In this document: positions 1 through 12,150 of the stretch, in pieces | Layout: every line of letters begins with the position of its first letter | How positions within the stretch are numbered: position 1 is the stretch's first letter | Origin: Streptomyces sp. NBC_00414 | GTDB lineage: Bacteria > Actinomycetota > Actinomycetes > Streptomycetales > Streptomycetaceae | Assembly (NCBI RefSeq): GCF_036038375.1 | Contig: NZ_CP107935.1 | Span: forward strand, 9,610,001 to 9,674,000 | Length of the DNA: 64,000 nt | Reading direction: 5' to 3' | Notes under the pieces: generated by a model | Seen by the model: the letters and a program-made list of their open reading frames with translations, nothing else | The model's database searches: none | What the model was told of the DNA's origin: nothing | Program-made: the position numbers and the translations under genes

Positions 1-387
1 GTGACGCTGTGGTTCGCGGCTGCCGAGGACATCACCCCGCGCATGTCGACGCGCCAACTGCTCGCGCTGCAGACCGTCCACCGGCTGCCGGAGCTCAACC
101 TCACCACTCTCGCCGAGCACTTGGGCATAGCGCTTCCCACGGCGAGCCGCCTGTGCGACCGGCTCGAAGCCGCGGGCCTGTTGCAGCGGACCGTCCAGCC
201 GCACAGCCGCCGCGAGATACAGCTGCTGGTCACCTCGCACGGGCGCCGGCTCCTGGCGGACGTCACCGAGCGCCGGTCCCGGAGCCTGGCCGGTGTGTTC
301 GACGCGATGGCACCGGGCGAACGCGACTCCCTGCGGCACGGACTGCACGCCTTCGAGCGGGCCCGTGCCCTCAGAAGGCCAGCCTGA
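1..387 (+). CDS. MarR family transcriptional regulator (5' end probably outside window)
   Basis: The frame encodes a winged-helix MarR-type DNA-binding protein. The recognition helix region reads LPTASRLCDRLEAAGLL, followed by a wing containing SRREIQL. Compared with the paralogue at 3639-4118, about 25-30 N-terminal residues are missing, so the GTG at position 1 is probably internal and the true start lies upstream. The 3' end overlaps the convergent phosphatase gene by 17 nt. The pairing of a MarR protein with a PP2C phosphatase recurs a few kb downstream, so the regulator probably controls this stress-signalling cluster; its ligand is unknown. Confidence 0.8.
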   Translation: MTLWFAAAEDITPRMSTRQLLALQTVHRLPELNLTTLAEHLGIALPTASRLCDRLEAAGLLQRTVQPHSRREIQLLVTSHGRRLLADVTERRSRSLAGVFDAMAPGERDSLRHGLHAFERARALRRPA

Positions 388-2128
388 CGGGCATCCGCGC
401 CATCTCCGCCGCCCGGCTGTGCAGATGGCAGAGCAGAAGACACACGTCGTCGTCGCGCTCGGAGTCGCTCAGCAGCGGATTGAGGAGAAGGTCGGCCGAG
501 CCGTCCAGGTCGGCGTCGAGGTCCGCGGACCGGAAGGTGCCGAGCGCCGCGGCGAGCCGCTCGATACCCGGATCTATGCCCTGGGCGCGCCGTTCGACCA
601 GACCGTCCGTGTAGAGCGCCAGGGTCGAACCCGGCGTGAGGGTCACGGTGTGGTCCTGGATCACCTGGTGCAGCGGGATGCCGAGCATCGCACCGGGCTT
701 GGCGTCGAGCGTGCGCACCTGCCCGTCGGGGGTGCGCAGCACGGGCGGCGGATGGCCCGCCGCGGCCCAGGTGAGCGTCGGCTCGTCGGGGTGGAAGCGC
801 GCGATGACGGCGGTGGCGTACAGATCGGGCTGCAGGTGGTGCAGGAAGATGTGCAGCCGGGTGAGGAGCTGGCCCGGGGTGCCGCCGTCGACCGCGTACG
901 CGCGCAGCGCGGTGCGCAGCTGGCTCATCATGACGGCGGCGTGCAGTCCGTGCCCGGTGACGTCACCGATGACGGTGATCAGGCTGCCGTCGGGCTGGCG
1001 GAAGGCGTCGTACCAGTCGCCGCCGATGTTCAGACCGTGGGTGGCCGGCAGATAGCGGGCGGCCAGATGCAGCCCCGGAGTGGTGGGGAGATCCGTGAGC
1101 AGGGCCCGCTGGAGAGTCTCGGCGATGTCGCGGTTGTGCTCGAAGCGCTGGGCGTTGTCGATCGCGATGCCCGCCCGGCGGGTGAGCTCGATCAGCATGA
1201 CGGCGTCGTCGGCGTTCCACCGGGCACCGGGCGGCGACAGGGTCAGCACCCCCAGCGGTTCCCGCCGCGTCCCCAGCGGAACGCACAGCAGGGGCACCGA
1301 GGGGTGCAGCGCCGAGGGCAACTGGTCGTCCACGCCGGGCAGGTCGCCCGGATGGTCGGCGGCGTACTGCGGGCGTCCGCTGCGGGCCGCCACCACGGCG
1401 GCGACCGGCCGGGGGGTGTCCTGCTGCTCCTCGTCCCCCTCGTCGAAGAGCCACACGTCGACACACTGGGCGTACTCCGGGACGAGGAGGCTCTGGAGGC
1501 GGCGGACGATCTCGTCGTGGTTGAGCGAGGCCGTCAGCACGGCGCTGGCATCGGCCAGGAACGTCAGCCTGCGGCGGGCGGACTCCGCTTCCGTCCGCGC
1601 CTGCCGCTCGGCGGCGAAGAGCTCGCGCTGGGCCTCGCCGGCCGCGTCCAGTTCGGCGTGCAGGGCCAGCACACCCTGGTTGGTCTGGTCGAGCTCCTCC
1701 CGGTGGGAGGTGACCAGGTACTCCTGCTCGCCGAGCTTCTCCAGTACCAGGACCGTGTCCTCGTCGGCGCCCAGCAGGCCCTCGGCCAGCGTCTCGGCGT
1801 CGTCCGCCACGGGCCCGGTGTCCGTCGTGTCCGCGCTCCCGGTGCCGGTGACCGTCATGTGCCACGGCGGCCGCCCCTCGGGGTGCGCGCCGTCGCACGA
1901 GGTCACGACGGCCCGCAGCGGACCCTCCGCGGGCGGTGCCGCGGCCGCCTCCAGATCGAGCCGCCAGGTGCCGCCCTTGGCGAGGCACTGGCGCAGCTGC
2001 GCGCTGAGGGCGGCCGTCAGCCGGGTCCGCTCCATGGCGGGCACCCCGTACGCGGCGGCCAGGCGTGCCGTGTCGATACGGGCCCGTGCGGCGTCGGTGA
2101 CGGTGGTGATGTGCCAGGTACGAGTCAT
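371..2128 (-). CDS. GAF-PP2C (SpoIIE/RsbU-type) serine phosphatase
   Basis: This 585-residue protein ends in an RsbU/SpoIIE-type PP2C domain (about residues 365-575) with intact metal-site motifs GGDWYDAF and GDVTGHG, so it should dephosphorylate a STAS anti-anti-sigma protein. Before it lie a GAF sensor domain (about 195-340) and an Ala/Glu-rich coiled coil (about 130-190). The first 120 residues look like a degenerate RsbW/RsbT-type ATPase: the helix start is recognisable but the conserved N-box Asn is absent. The ATG start overlaps the stop of a small upstream ORF (ATGA). It is one of three PP2C genes in this stress island. Partner specificity cannot be read from sequence. Confidence 0.88.
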   Translation of the reverse strand: MTRTWHITTVTDAARARIDTARLAAAYGVPAMERTRLTAALSAQLRQCLAKGGTWRLDLEAAAAPPAEGPLRAVVTSCDGAHPEGRPPWHMTVTGTGSADTTDTGPVADDAETLAEGLLGADEDTVLVLEKLGEQEYLVTSHREELDQTNQGVLALHAELDAAGEAQRELFAAERQARTEAESARRRLTFLADASAVLTASLNHDEIVRRLQSLLVPEYAQCVDVWLFDEGDEEQQDTPRPVAAVVAARSGRPQYAADHPGDLPGVDDQLPSALHPSVPLLCVPLGTRREPLGVLTLSPPGARWNADDAVMLIELTRRAGIAIDNAQRFEHNRDIAETLQRALLTDLPTTPGLHLAARYLPATHGLNIGGDWYDAFRQPDGSLITVIGDVTGHGLHAAVMMSQLRTALRAYAVDGGTPGQLLTRLHIFLHHLQPDLYATAVIARFHPDEPTLTWAAAGHPPPVLRTPDGQVRTLDAKPGAMLGIPLHQVIQDHTVTLTPGSTLALYTDGLVERRAQGIDPGIERLAAALGTFRSADLDADLDGSADLLLNPLLSDSERDDDVCLLLCHLHSRAAEMARMPVRLAF

Positions 2129-2313
2129 GGTGTGCGGTCCGACGGAGTGGGGGCCGGTACGGCGACGAGGATGTCGTCCCGCGAGGGCCGGGCGGATCGG
2201 GGAGTGCCCGGCCCACGACGCCGGACCACCGGCGGTCGGGGGCGGACGCCGGGGGCCGTGCCGTACGTGAGGAGGAGCAGGTGCCGGAGCACGAGGTGGC
2301 GGAATCGCATCAC
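2125..2313 (-). CDS. Possible small coupled ORF between two phosphatase genes
   Basis: A 62-codon frame fills the gap between two PP2C genes. Its GTG (2311-2313) and next-codon ATG (2308-2310) overlap the upstream stop, and its own TGA overlaps the ATG of the downstream phosphatase (ATGA). The predicted peptide begins with a hydrophobic stretch and continues as an Arg/Pro-rich tail. This is not a convincing protein composition and I recognise no family. The arrangement suggests translational coupling, but in 70% GC DNA such a frame can arise by chance. Confidence 0.2.
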   Translation of the reverse strand: MMRFRHLVLRHLLLLTYGTAPGVRPRPPVVRRRGPGTPRSARPSRDDILVAVPAPTPSDRTP

Positions 2314-3482
2314 GGCGTCGGTCTTCCCCCGAACCAGTCGAGACAGGCGACCAGTGCGTCGTCGTCGGGTTCGGGGCCGCCGCGGTGTCCCGTCAGTTCT
2401 CGCAGGACCGCCCCGGGGACCTCGGCCGCCGGCACCAGGCTCGTGGCCGCGATCGCGCGGGCCAGCGCGCGTTCGCCGTACGTCTCACCGCCCGGCGCCG
2501 CCACCGAGTGGACCCCGTCGCTGACGAAGATGAAGCGGTCGCCGGGTTCGACGGTGAACTCCTGGGTGAAGTAGTCGGTCTCCTCGAACATGCCCAACGG
2601 GAGCTGCTCCTCGAAGTCGACGGCGGTGACGGCCCGGTCGCGCAGCCGCAGCATCCGCGGTGAGCCGGCGTCCACGACCTGCAGGCGGCCGGTGGACAGC
2701 TCCAGGTCCATCATCAGCACGGACAGGTGGGCGTTGCCGCGGTAGTGCGCGTACACCGCCTGGTCGGCGAGGGCCGCCTGGTCCGCGAGCGGGAGGCCGG
2801 CCCTGCGCGCGTTGCGCAGCGCGTTGACGCCCAGGCCGGTCAGCAGCGCGGCCTCGATGCCCTCGCCCATGCCGTTGGTGATGTAGAGCGCGAGATGGTC
2901 GGCCGTGGCGGACCAGTCGAAGTTGTCGCCGAACACGGCGTAGGCGGGCTCCAGCTGGGCGCCGAGCGCGTACTCGGGCCGGGCGCAGGAACGCGCCGGC
3001 AGCAGCTGCCACTGCATCTCGGCGGCGAGGGTGAGCCGGTCCTTGCGCCGTGCCTGCAGATACAGGTCGGTGTCCCGCTCGGCGACGACCACCTCGTGGC
3101 CCAGCACCTCGGCCACCTCGGCCAGTTCGGCCGAACACTCGGCGGCCGTGTCCGCCGAGGGCATGGTGACGGACAGCACCCCCAGCCGGTCCCCGCGCAC
3201 GGTGACGGGCAGATGGACCCGCACCGAGCCGCCGGAGCAGTTCTCGAAGACCGGTTCCTGCGCCCCGAAGGCCCGCCCGGCCGGACCGGTGTGCACGGGC
3301 AGCGGGGCCAGGGTGTACGGCAGGGTGGCCACGGGCTGCAGCAGGGTCAGTCCGTAGTCGGCCATGAAGAGTTCGACCTCTTCAGCCGCGTACCGGGCGC
3401 ACAGCACCTCCCGGACAGCGTCCAGCAGTTGGTGCGGAGCAGCGGAGCGCAGCGCGCGCTCGGCTGCCACGAATCTGTTCAC
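2310..3482 (-). CDS. GAF-PP2C-like phosphatase with altered metal-site motif
   Basis: About 390 residues. A GAF-like N-terminal domain (about 20-150) precedes a SpoIIE-type PP2C fold (about 180-385). I chose the GTG at 3480-3482 because family members typically begin with a similar helix, and the open frame further upstream is antisense to the MarR gene. The usual GGDWYD motif is FGDNFDW here, and the second motif, normally GDVxGHG or SDGMGxG, reads ITNGMGEG. The metal-binding Asp is therefore Asn. The later VSDGV and PDDDALV acidic motifs remain. It may be a weak or non-catalytic phosphatase that binds a STAS partner. It is divergent from the adjacent MarR gene. Confidence 0.82.
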   Translation of the reverse strand: MNRFVAAERALRSAAPHQLLDAVREVLCARYAAEEVELFMADYGLTLLQPVATLPYTLAPLPVHTGPAGRAFGAQEPVFENCSGGSVRVHLPVTVRGDRLGVLSVTMPSADTAAECSAELAEVAEVLGHEVVVAERDTDLYLQARRKDRLTLAAEMQWQLLPARSCARPEYALGAQLEPAYAVFGDNFDWSATADHLALYITNGMGEGIEAALLTGLGVNALRNARRAGLPLADQAALADQAVYAHYRGNAHLSVLMMDLELSTGRLQVVDAGSPRMLRLRDRAVTAVDFEEQLPLGMFEETDYFTQEFTVEPGDRFIFVSDGVHSVAAPGGETYGERALARAIAATSLVPAAEVPGAVLRELTGHRGGPEPDDDALVACLDWFGGRPTP

Positions 3483-3638
3483 GATGGGGGATACGCCGTT
3501 CTCTGCGCGTCGGTGGCTGCGGGTCCGCACCGCCGTGCGCACGGTGCCGGGTGTCTGCCCTGGTGGAGGTGGTGGGCCGGGGCGGGCGGCCCGGACCCGT
3601 GAGCTGACAGCGCCACGCAAGCCTGGGAGAGTGTCACC

Positions 3639-4118
3639 GTGACCTCCTCCTCCCCGCACCCGCAGCCCCACGAGGTGGCGCGAGTGACCTCCGAGGCGGC
3701 GGAGCTGCTTGAGGTCCTGTGGGGGCGCGCCTCGACGGCGCCCGTCTCTGCCTCCCAGCTGAGGGTGCTGTTCATCCTCGAACACAACGAGGGCGTCAAC
3801 CTGCGCACCCTCGCCGACGCGCTGGGGTCCACGCCCCCGTCGGCCAGCCGGCTGTGCGACCGCCTGCAGGCCGTGGGGTTCGTCGAGCGGAGGCCCGCCG
3901 CGACGAGCCGCCGTGAGCTGCGGCTGTACCTCAGCCGTCGCGGGCGTACGTTCCTCAGCGACCTGCGCACCCGCCGTGAGCGGGCGCTGCAGTCGGTGCT
4001 GGAGCAGATGCCGGCCACGCGGCGCACGCAACTGCTGGCGGGCCTTGAGGCGTTCTGCGCCGCCGCGGCGCAGGAGATCCACGAGGACGGGACGACCACC
4101 GGCGCCAGGACCGCCTGA
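3639..4118 (+). CDS. MarR family transcriptional regulator
   Basis: A 159-residue MarR protein. GTG start with GGGAGA eight bases upstream. The winged helix contains TPPSASRLCDRLQAVGFV and a SRRELRL wing, nearly the same pattern as in the truncated MarR frame at 1-387, so the two are paralogues. It is divergent from the altered PP2C gene, with about 156 bp between them, and probably regulates it and/or itself. No ligand-pocket signature is recognisable. The downstream stretch to the convergent STAS gene (4119-4341) holds no gene I can support. Confidence 0.85.
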   Translation: MTSSSPHPQPHEVARVTSEAAELLEVLWGRASTAPVSASQLRVLFILEHNEGVNLRTLADALGSTPPSASRLCDRLQAVGFVERRPAATSRRELRLYLSRRGRTFLSDLRTRRERALQSVLEQMPATRRTQLLAGLEAFCAAAAQEIHEDGTTTGARTA

Positions 4119-4341
4119 GCGTCGCGCAGTCCGCCGAGGGGCGCGAGCGCCCATCGGTCCCCGTGCCGCCGGACGTGCCCGGCGCGAGAGTCCGTCCTCG
4201 TCCTTCGGTGCATACCGGAACCCTCCCGCGCCTCGGCGCTGCCCACTTTCTTGCTTCGGTCCACTGTTGTCAAACGGCAACTGTTGCGCTCACGTGTGCT
4301 CCGCCGTCCCTCCGGGGTGACGGAGCCGCGCCGGGCAGGGC

Positions 4342-4722
4342 TCAGGCGGGACCGTCCTGCTGCTTGTCCACGAGGGCGAGCGCGTCGTCGACGCTGTTGG
4401 ACACCGGCACGGTGATGCTCACACCCGTGAGGTCGAGGATCCGTCGCACGGCCGACGTCGGCGAGATGATGTGCACGCTGCCGTCGAGTTCCCGGGTCTG
4501 CTGGTACGCCCTGATGATGATGTTCATGCCGGACGAGTCCATGAAGGGCACGGCCGAGAGCTCCAGCAGGAAGTGGCGACGGCCGTGCTGGAACTGGTTC
4601 GCCAGATGGTGCTGCAGCCCCGTCGCGGTGTCGATGTCCAGATGGCCCTCGACCGTGAGCAGGACGATGTCCTCACGAGGCAGGGTGACCTCTACGGACA
4701 AGGGGTTCTGGGCTGTGGACAC
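4342..4722 (-). CDS. STAS-domain anti-anti-sigma factor
   Basis: A 126-residue single STAS domain. The conserved phosphoacceptor loop is FMDSSGMN with DSSG at residues 62-65, as in SpoIIAA/RsbV proteins whose serine is phosphorylated by an anti-sigma kinase. The GTG start at 4720-4722 is chosen because GGGAGGT lies just upstream; the longer open frame lacks a ribosome site. The protein is the natural substrate for the PP2C phosphatases on both sides. In its unphosphorylated form it would bind an RsbW-like ATPase and free a SigB-type sigma factor. A SigB-type promoter lies upstream, suggesting positive autoregulation. Confidence 0.9.
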   Translation of the reverse strand: MSTAQNPLSVEVTLPREDIVLLTVEGHLDIDTATGLQHHLANQFQHGRRHFLLELSAVPFMDSSGMNIIIRAYQQTRELDGSVHIISPTSAVRRILDLTGVSITVPVSNSVDDALALVDKQQDGPA

Positions 4723-4758
4723 GAGTACCTCCCGCAAAGCAACAATGGTGTGGCCCGC

Positions 4759-4783
4759 ATACCCCCGTACTCGGACTCGATGC
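4759..4783 (-). promoter_or_regulatory. SigB-type promoter for the STAS gene
   Basis: On the minus strand the sequence reads GCAT, then 15 bases, then GGGTAT. This fits the GNNT-N14-16-GGGTA(C/T) consensus published for Streptomyces coelicolor SigB-dependent promoters. The -10 ends about 37 bases before the chosen GTG, which leaves room for a short leader containing the GGGAGGT ribosome site. Confidence 0.6.
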
Positions 4784-4891
4784 CGCCGAAATCGGCCGCG
4801 CGACGTGATCAAACTCTCGTCGGCGTGCCCGGCTGCACATGATCGCGCGCCTACCCCCGCACCGCCCTCTCATGCGGACGACCTTCGGGGA

Positions 4892-7435
4892 CTACGACAC
4901 CCGGATCCCGATGATGCAGGTGTCGTCGTCGGTGTCCGACCTGCTGTAGGTGAGGAGCCGGTCCAGCTGCTGGTCGAGTGAGCACGGCGCCGTACGGACC
5001 GTGGTGAGCAGCTGCGTCATGGACTCCTCCATCGTGCGGTCCCGCCGCTCGATCAGGCCGTCCGTGTACATCAGCAGGGTGTCGTCGGCCGCCAGCTGGA
5101 CCTCGTCCTCGGCGTACGTCATATCGGGCACGGCGCCCAGCAGCAGGCCCTTGAGGAGGGGCAGGGACACCGCCTCCGCGTCCCGCACCAGTACGGGCGG
5201 CAGATGACCCGCCCTGGCCCAGCGCAACGTACGGCTGCCGGGGTCGTAGATGCCGCAGACCGCGGTGGCGGTGATGGATCCCGACAGATGGTGCGCCACG
5301 CTGTTGAGCCAGGTCAGCAGCTGGCCGGGGCCCGCGCCCGTCACCGCGAGCCCCCGCAGCGCGTTCCGCAGCACGACCATGCTCGTCGCGGCCTCTATGC
5401 CGTGACCGGCCACGTCACCCACGCACAGGAGCACGAGACCGGACGGCAGGACGACCGCGTCGTACCAGTCGCCGCCCACGAGCTGTTCGGTCTCGGCGGG
5501 CCGGTAGCGGACGGCCACGTCGAGCCGGGGAGCCTGCAGGGGCGCCTGGGTCGGGGGCATGATGGCGTGCTGCAACTGCAGCGTCAGCCGGTTGCGTTCG
5601 GTCGCCTGCTGCTCGGAGTGCGCGAGCTGGTCCCGCGTGGCGGCCAGCGCGACCTCCGTCCAGTGCTGGGCCGAGATGTCCTGGTAGGCCCCGCGCACGA
5701 CGAACGGCCGGCCGTCGGCGTCCAGCACCGGTTCCGCCACCACCCGGATGTGCCGGGTCACGTCGTCGGGACGCTGGAGCCGGAAGGCCGCGGACGCCGC
5801 CCGCCGGTGGTGGAGCAGGGTGCGCAGGAAGCGGCCGATGGCGACGGCGTCGTCCGGGTGCGCGTGCAGCGCCAGCTCCTCCAGCGGCACGGGACCGCTC
5901 GACGGCGATCTGCCGTACAGGCTGAAGAGCTGGCCGTTCCAGGTGATCTCGCCCGTGAGCAGGTTCTCCTCGAAGCCCCCGATGCGGCCCAGGCGCTGGG
6001 CGTGCTGCAGCAGGCTCGCCAGCCGTGCCGTCTCGTCCTCGATGCGCCAGATGAGCAGCACGCTGCTGCCGTGCCTGCTGATGCTGATGTCGGCCACGGC
6101 GGCCAGCGGCACCTGGTCGACCAGAGCCGTGAGGTTCATGCGCTGCGCGCGGAACGGCTCGCCGGTGGCGTAGACCCGTTCGACCCGCTGGAAGAGTTCG
6201 CTCTCCCCGGCGGCCATCGGGTAGGCCTCAAGGAGCAGGGCGCCGTTGACGAGGCCGCGCGGGCGGCCGGCCGGATCGAGGAAGTGGCTGTTGACATGAT
6301 GGATGTGGAAGTCGACGAGATGCCCGCCGTCGACGTACGGGACGAGGACCAGCGCCGGATCGTGCAGTCCGTCGGCCAGATCCACCAGCTCGGCCGCGTC
6401 CGGGAGGACCCGCGGCTCGCTGACGGTGTCACCGCCGTGCACGAACGCGTACGTCTCCAGGGTGTGGGCGCACAGTTCGGCCAGCGCCTCCACCTGGCGG
6501 ATCACCTGGGGCGGCTGCGGTTCCAGGGGAGTGGCCCAGACGACTTCGAGGACCCCGTGGACACGCCCGCCGGTACCGGCGGGAAGCGCGGCCCTGCCCC
6601 CGTCGGGGAAGTGGTGCTGCCCGATGGAGGGGAGACCGGTCTGCGAGAGGGACCCGATCCATTGCCCCGCGCGTTCGGTGAGACTCGTGCGGGCCACCGT
6701 CGTCACCCCGGGGGGCACATAGTGCCAGCGCGCGGCCTCCGCCGGTGAGAATCCGGCGCTGCCCGCCAGCGTGAGGGAACCGTCCGACCCCGCCGTCCAG
6801 ATGGCCACGGCCACCGCGCCGAGCGGGGTCAGCGCGTGATGGAACAGGGAGTCGGCGACGGCCTGGGTGTCGGGGGCCGCCAGCGCGCCGCTCTCGGCCT
6901 CCCGCAGCCGCACGGCGGCGGAGCGCTCGGCCTCCTCGGGACGGGCCGGCTTCCCGCCGTGGCCCGACCGGATCTCGTTGCCCTTCGCGCCGGCCAGGAA
7001 CGCGCCGGTCACGTCCGACAGCCGGTCGCGGGCGGACTGGTTGATGACGTCGACGGCGAGTTCGAGCGGTGTCACCTTGGCCTGGTCGGCCAGCTCGGCG
7101 AGCTGGCGGGCGGCCTGGGCCGGACCGCATCCCAGCCGCTCGACCAGAATGCCCTTGGCGAGTTCCATCAGGGCACGCCCGTCGGCCTCGGCCTGGGCCG
7201 CCCGCACCTCGCTGCGCAGCCGTTCCACCGTCGCGGCCAGCTTGCCCACCGGATAGTTGGCGGTCAGCGCGGTCTGTCCGTCCGCGGGTACGTCCACGTC
7301 CGTCACGTCCGTCGTCGCGGCCACTTCGGTGCTTGTGTTCGTGTCTTCGCCCACGGCTGCGTCACCGGCGTCGATGCCGGTGACGGCGTCGGCGGTGTCG
7401 TCGGCCGGATCAGGGCGTTGTTCAGGAAGGCTCAC
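4892..7435 (-). CDS. ANTAR-GAF-PAS-PP2C multidomain phosphatase
   Basis: 847 residues. An Asp/Thr-rich N-terminus (1-55) is followed by an ANTAR-like helical domain (about 60-135, containing LMELAKGILVERLGC). Then come a GAF domain (about 170-320), a PAS-like region (about 345-460), a second PAS/PAC unit (about 475-600) and a C-terminal RsbU/SpoIIE-type PP2C domain (about 640-845) with intact GGDWYDAV and GDVAGHG motifs. GTG start; AGGAG lies ten bases upstream, and the nearby ATG is out of frame with an immediate stop. ANTAR domains usually bind RNA to control antitermination, so an N-terminal ANTAR on a phosphatase is unusual. Its likely target is the STAS protein encoded next door. Confidence 0.88.
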   Translation of the reverse strand: MSLPEQRPDPADDTADAVTGIDAGDAAVGEDTNTSTEVAATTDVTDVDVPADGQTALTANYPVGKLAATVERLRSEVRAAQAEADGRALMELAKGILVERLGCGPAQAARQLAELADQAKVTPLELAVDVINQSARDRLSDVTGAFLAGAKGNEIRSGHGGKPARPEEAERSAAVRLREAESGALAAPDTQAVADSLFHHALTPLGAVAVAIWTAGSDGSLTLAGSAGFSPAEAARWHYVPPGVTTVARTSLTERAGQWIGSLSQTGLPSIGQHHFPDGGRAALPAGTGGRVHGVLEVVWATPLEPQPPQVIRQVEALAELCAHTLETYAFVHGGDTVSEPRVLPDAAELVDLADGLHDPALVLVPYVDGGHLVDFHIHHVNSHFLDPAGRPRGLVNGALLLEAYPMAAGESELFQRVERVYATGEPFRAQRMNLTALVDQVPLAAVADISISRHGSSVLLIWRIEDETARLASLLQHAQRLGRIGGFEENLLTGEITWNGQLFSLYGRSPSSGPVPLEELALHAHPDDAVAIGRFLRTLLHHRRAASAAFRLQRPDDVTRHIRVVAEPVLDADGRPFVVRGAYQDISAQHWTEVALAATRDQLAHSEQQATERNRLTLQLQHAIMPPTQAPLQAPRLDVAVRYRPAETEQLVGGDWYDAVVLPSGLVLLCVGDVAGHGIEAATSMVVLRNALRGLAVTGAGPGQLLTWLNSVAHHLSGSITATAVCGIYDPGSRTLRWARAGHLPPVLVRDAEAVSLPLLKGLLLGAVPDMTYAEDEVQLAADDTLLMYTDGLIERRDRTMEESMTQLLTTVRTAPCSLDQQLDRLLTYSRSDTDDDTCIIGIRVS

Positions 7436-7525
7436 GATGCCATTGCTCCTCGGCGGGGATGCCCATGGGGGCGGGGCACGGGGACCTGCGCCCGGCCGGC
7501 GTCACGCACGGCCGGGCGCGGTCGC

Positions 7526-11803
<4,278 letters not shown>

Positions 11804-12150
11804 GCGCACCCTCGTTCCATGCCTCATAGGTCCCTGTGTGGAGGGACTCGGAACTTCAGGCCCACTGCCGGACCAAACCCTCGTCGGACGTCCTGTTGTA
11901 CGGGTCCGCCGACGAGGAAATACGCCGCAGGCTAACCCGTAAGTGAGGTTGTGAACAAAGTGTGGTGCCAAAATCGCCAAGCCGGGGACAGCGGGTCCCG
12001 CAGCCCGTGGACCGGCGGGCCCCACGAGCACCTGGTGGCACGACCGAGCCCGCCGTCGCGGTCCGGCGAGCGGGGGCTCGTGGGGACCGCGACGGCGGGC
12101 TCGGTCACCGGCGCAGGGGGTGGGCGCCGGTCAGGGGGGGCTGGTGGGAG
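11804..12150. other. Intergenic region upstream of hybrid kinase, downstream of sigma gene
   Basis: 347 bp without a convincing gene. It holds the presumed promoter and leader of the kinase gene, a small hairpin (11830-11847, GTCCCT/AGGGAC) in the leader, and a 9-bp inverted repeat (11879-11887 with 11909-11917, cctcgtcgg/ccgacgagg). It also holds a strong terminator hairpin (listed separately). No SigB-type -10 was found for the kinase gene. Confidence 0.5.
12043..12105 (-). terminator. Long hairpin terminator after sigma factor gene
   Basis: A perfect 22-bp inverted repeat (12043-12064 with 12084-12105) encloses a second 5-bp hairpin (CGAGC/GCTCG) in its loop. There is no T-tract, as is common in Streptomyces. 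It lies 46 bp past the stop of the minus-strand sigma factor gene, so it should terminate that transcript and insulate the kinase gene. Confidence 0.75.

Noticed and set aside
293..2524. Very long open frame opposite the first two phosphatase genes
   Set aside because: It is antisense to genes with clear GAF/PP2C motifs and its product is Arg/Gly/Val-rich, a usual artefact of high-GC third positions.
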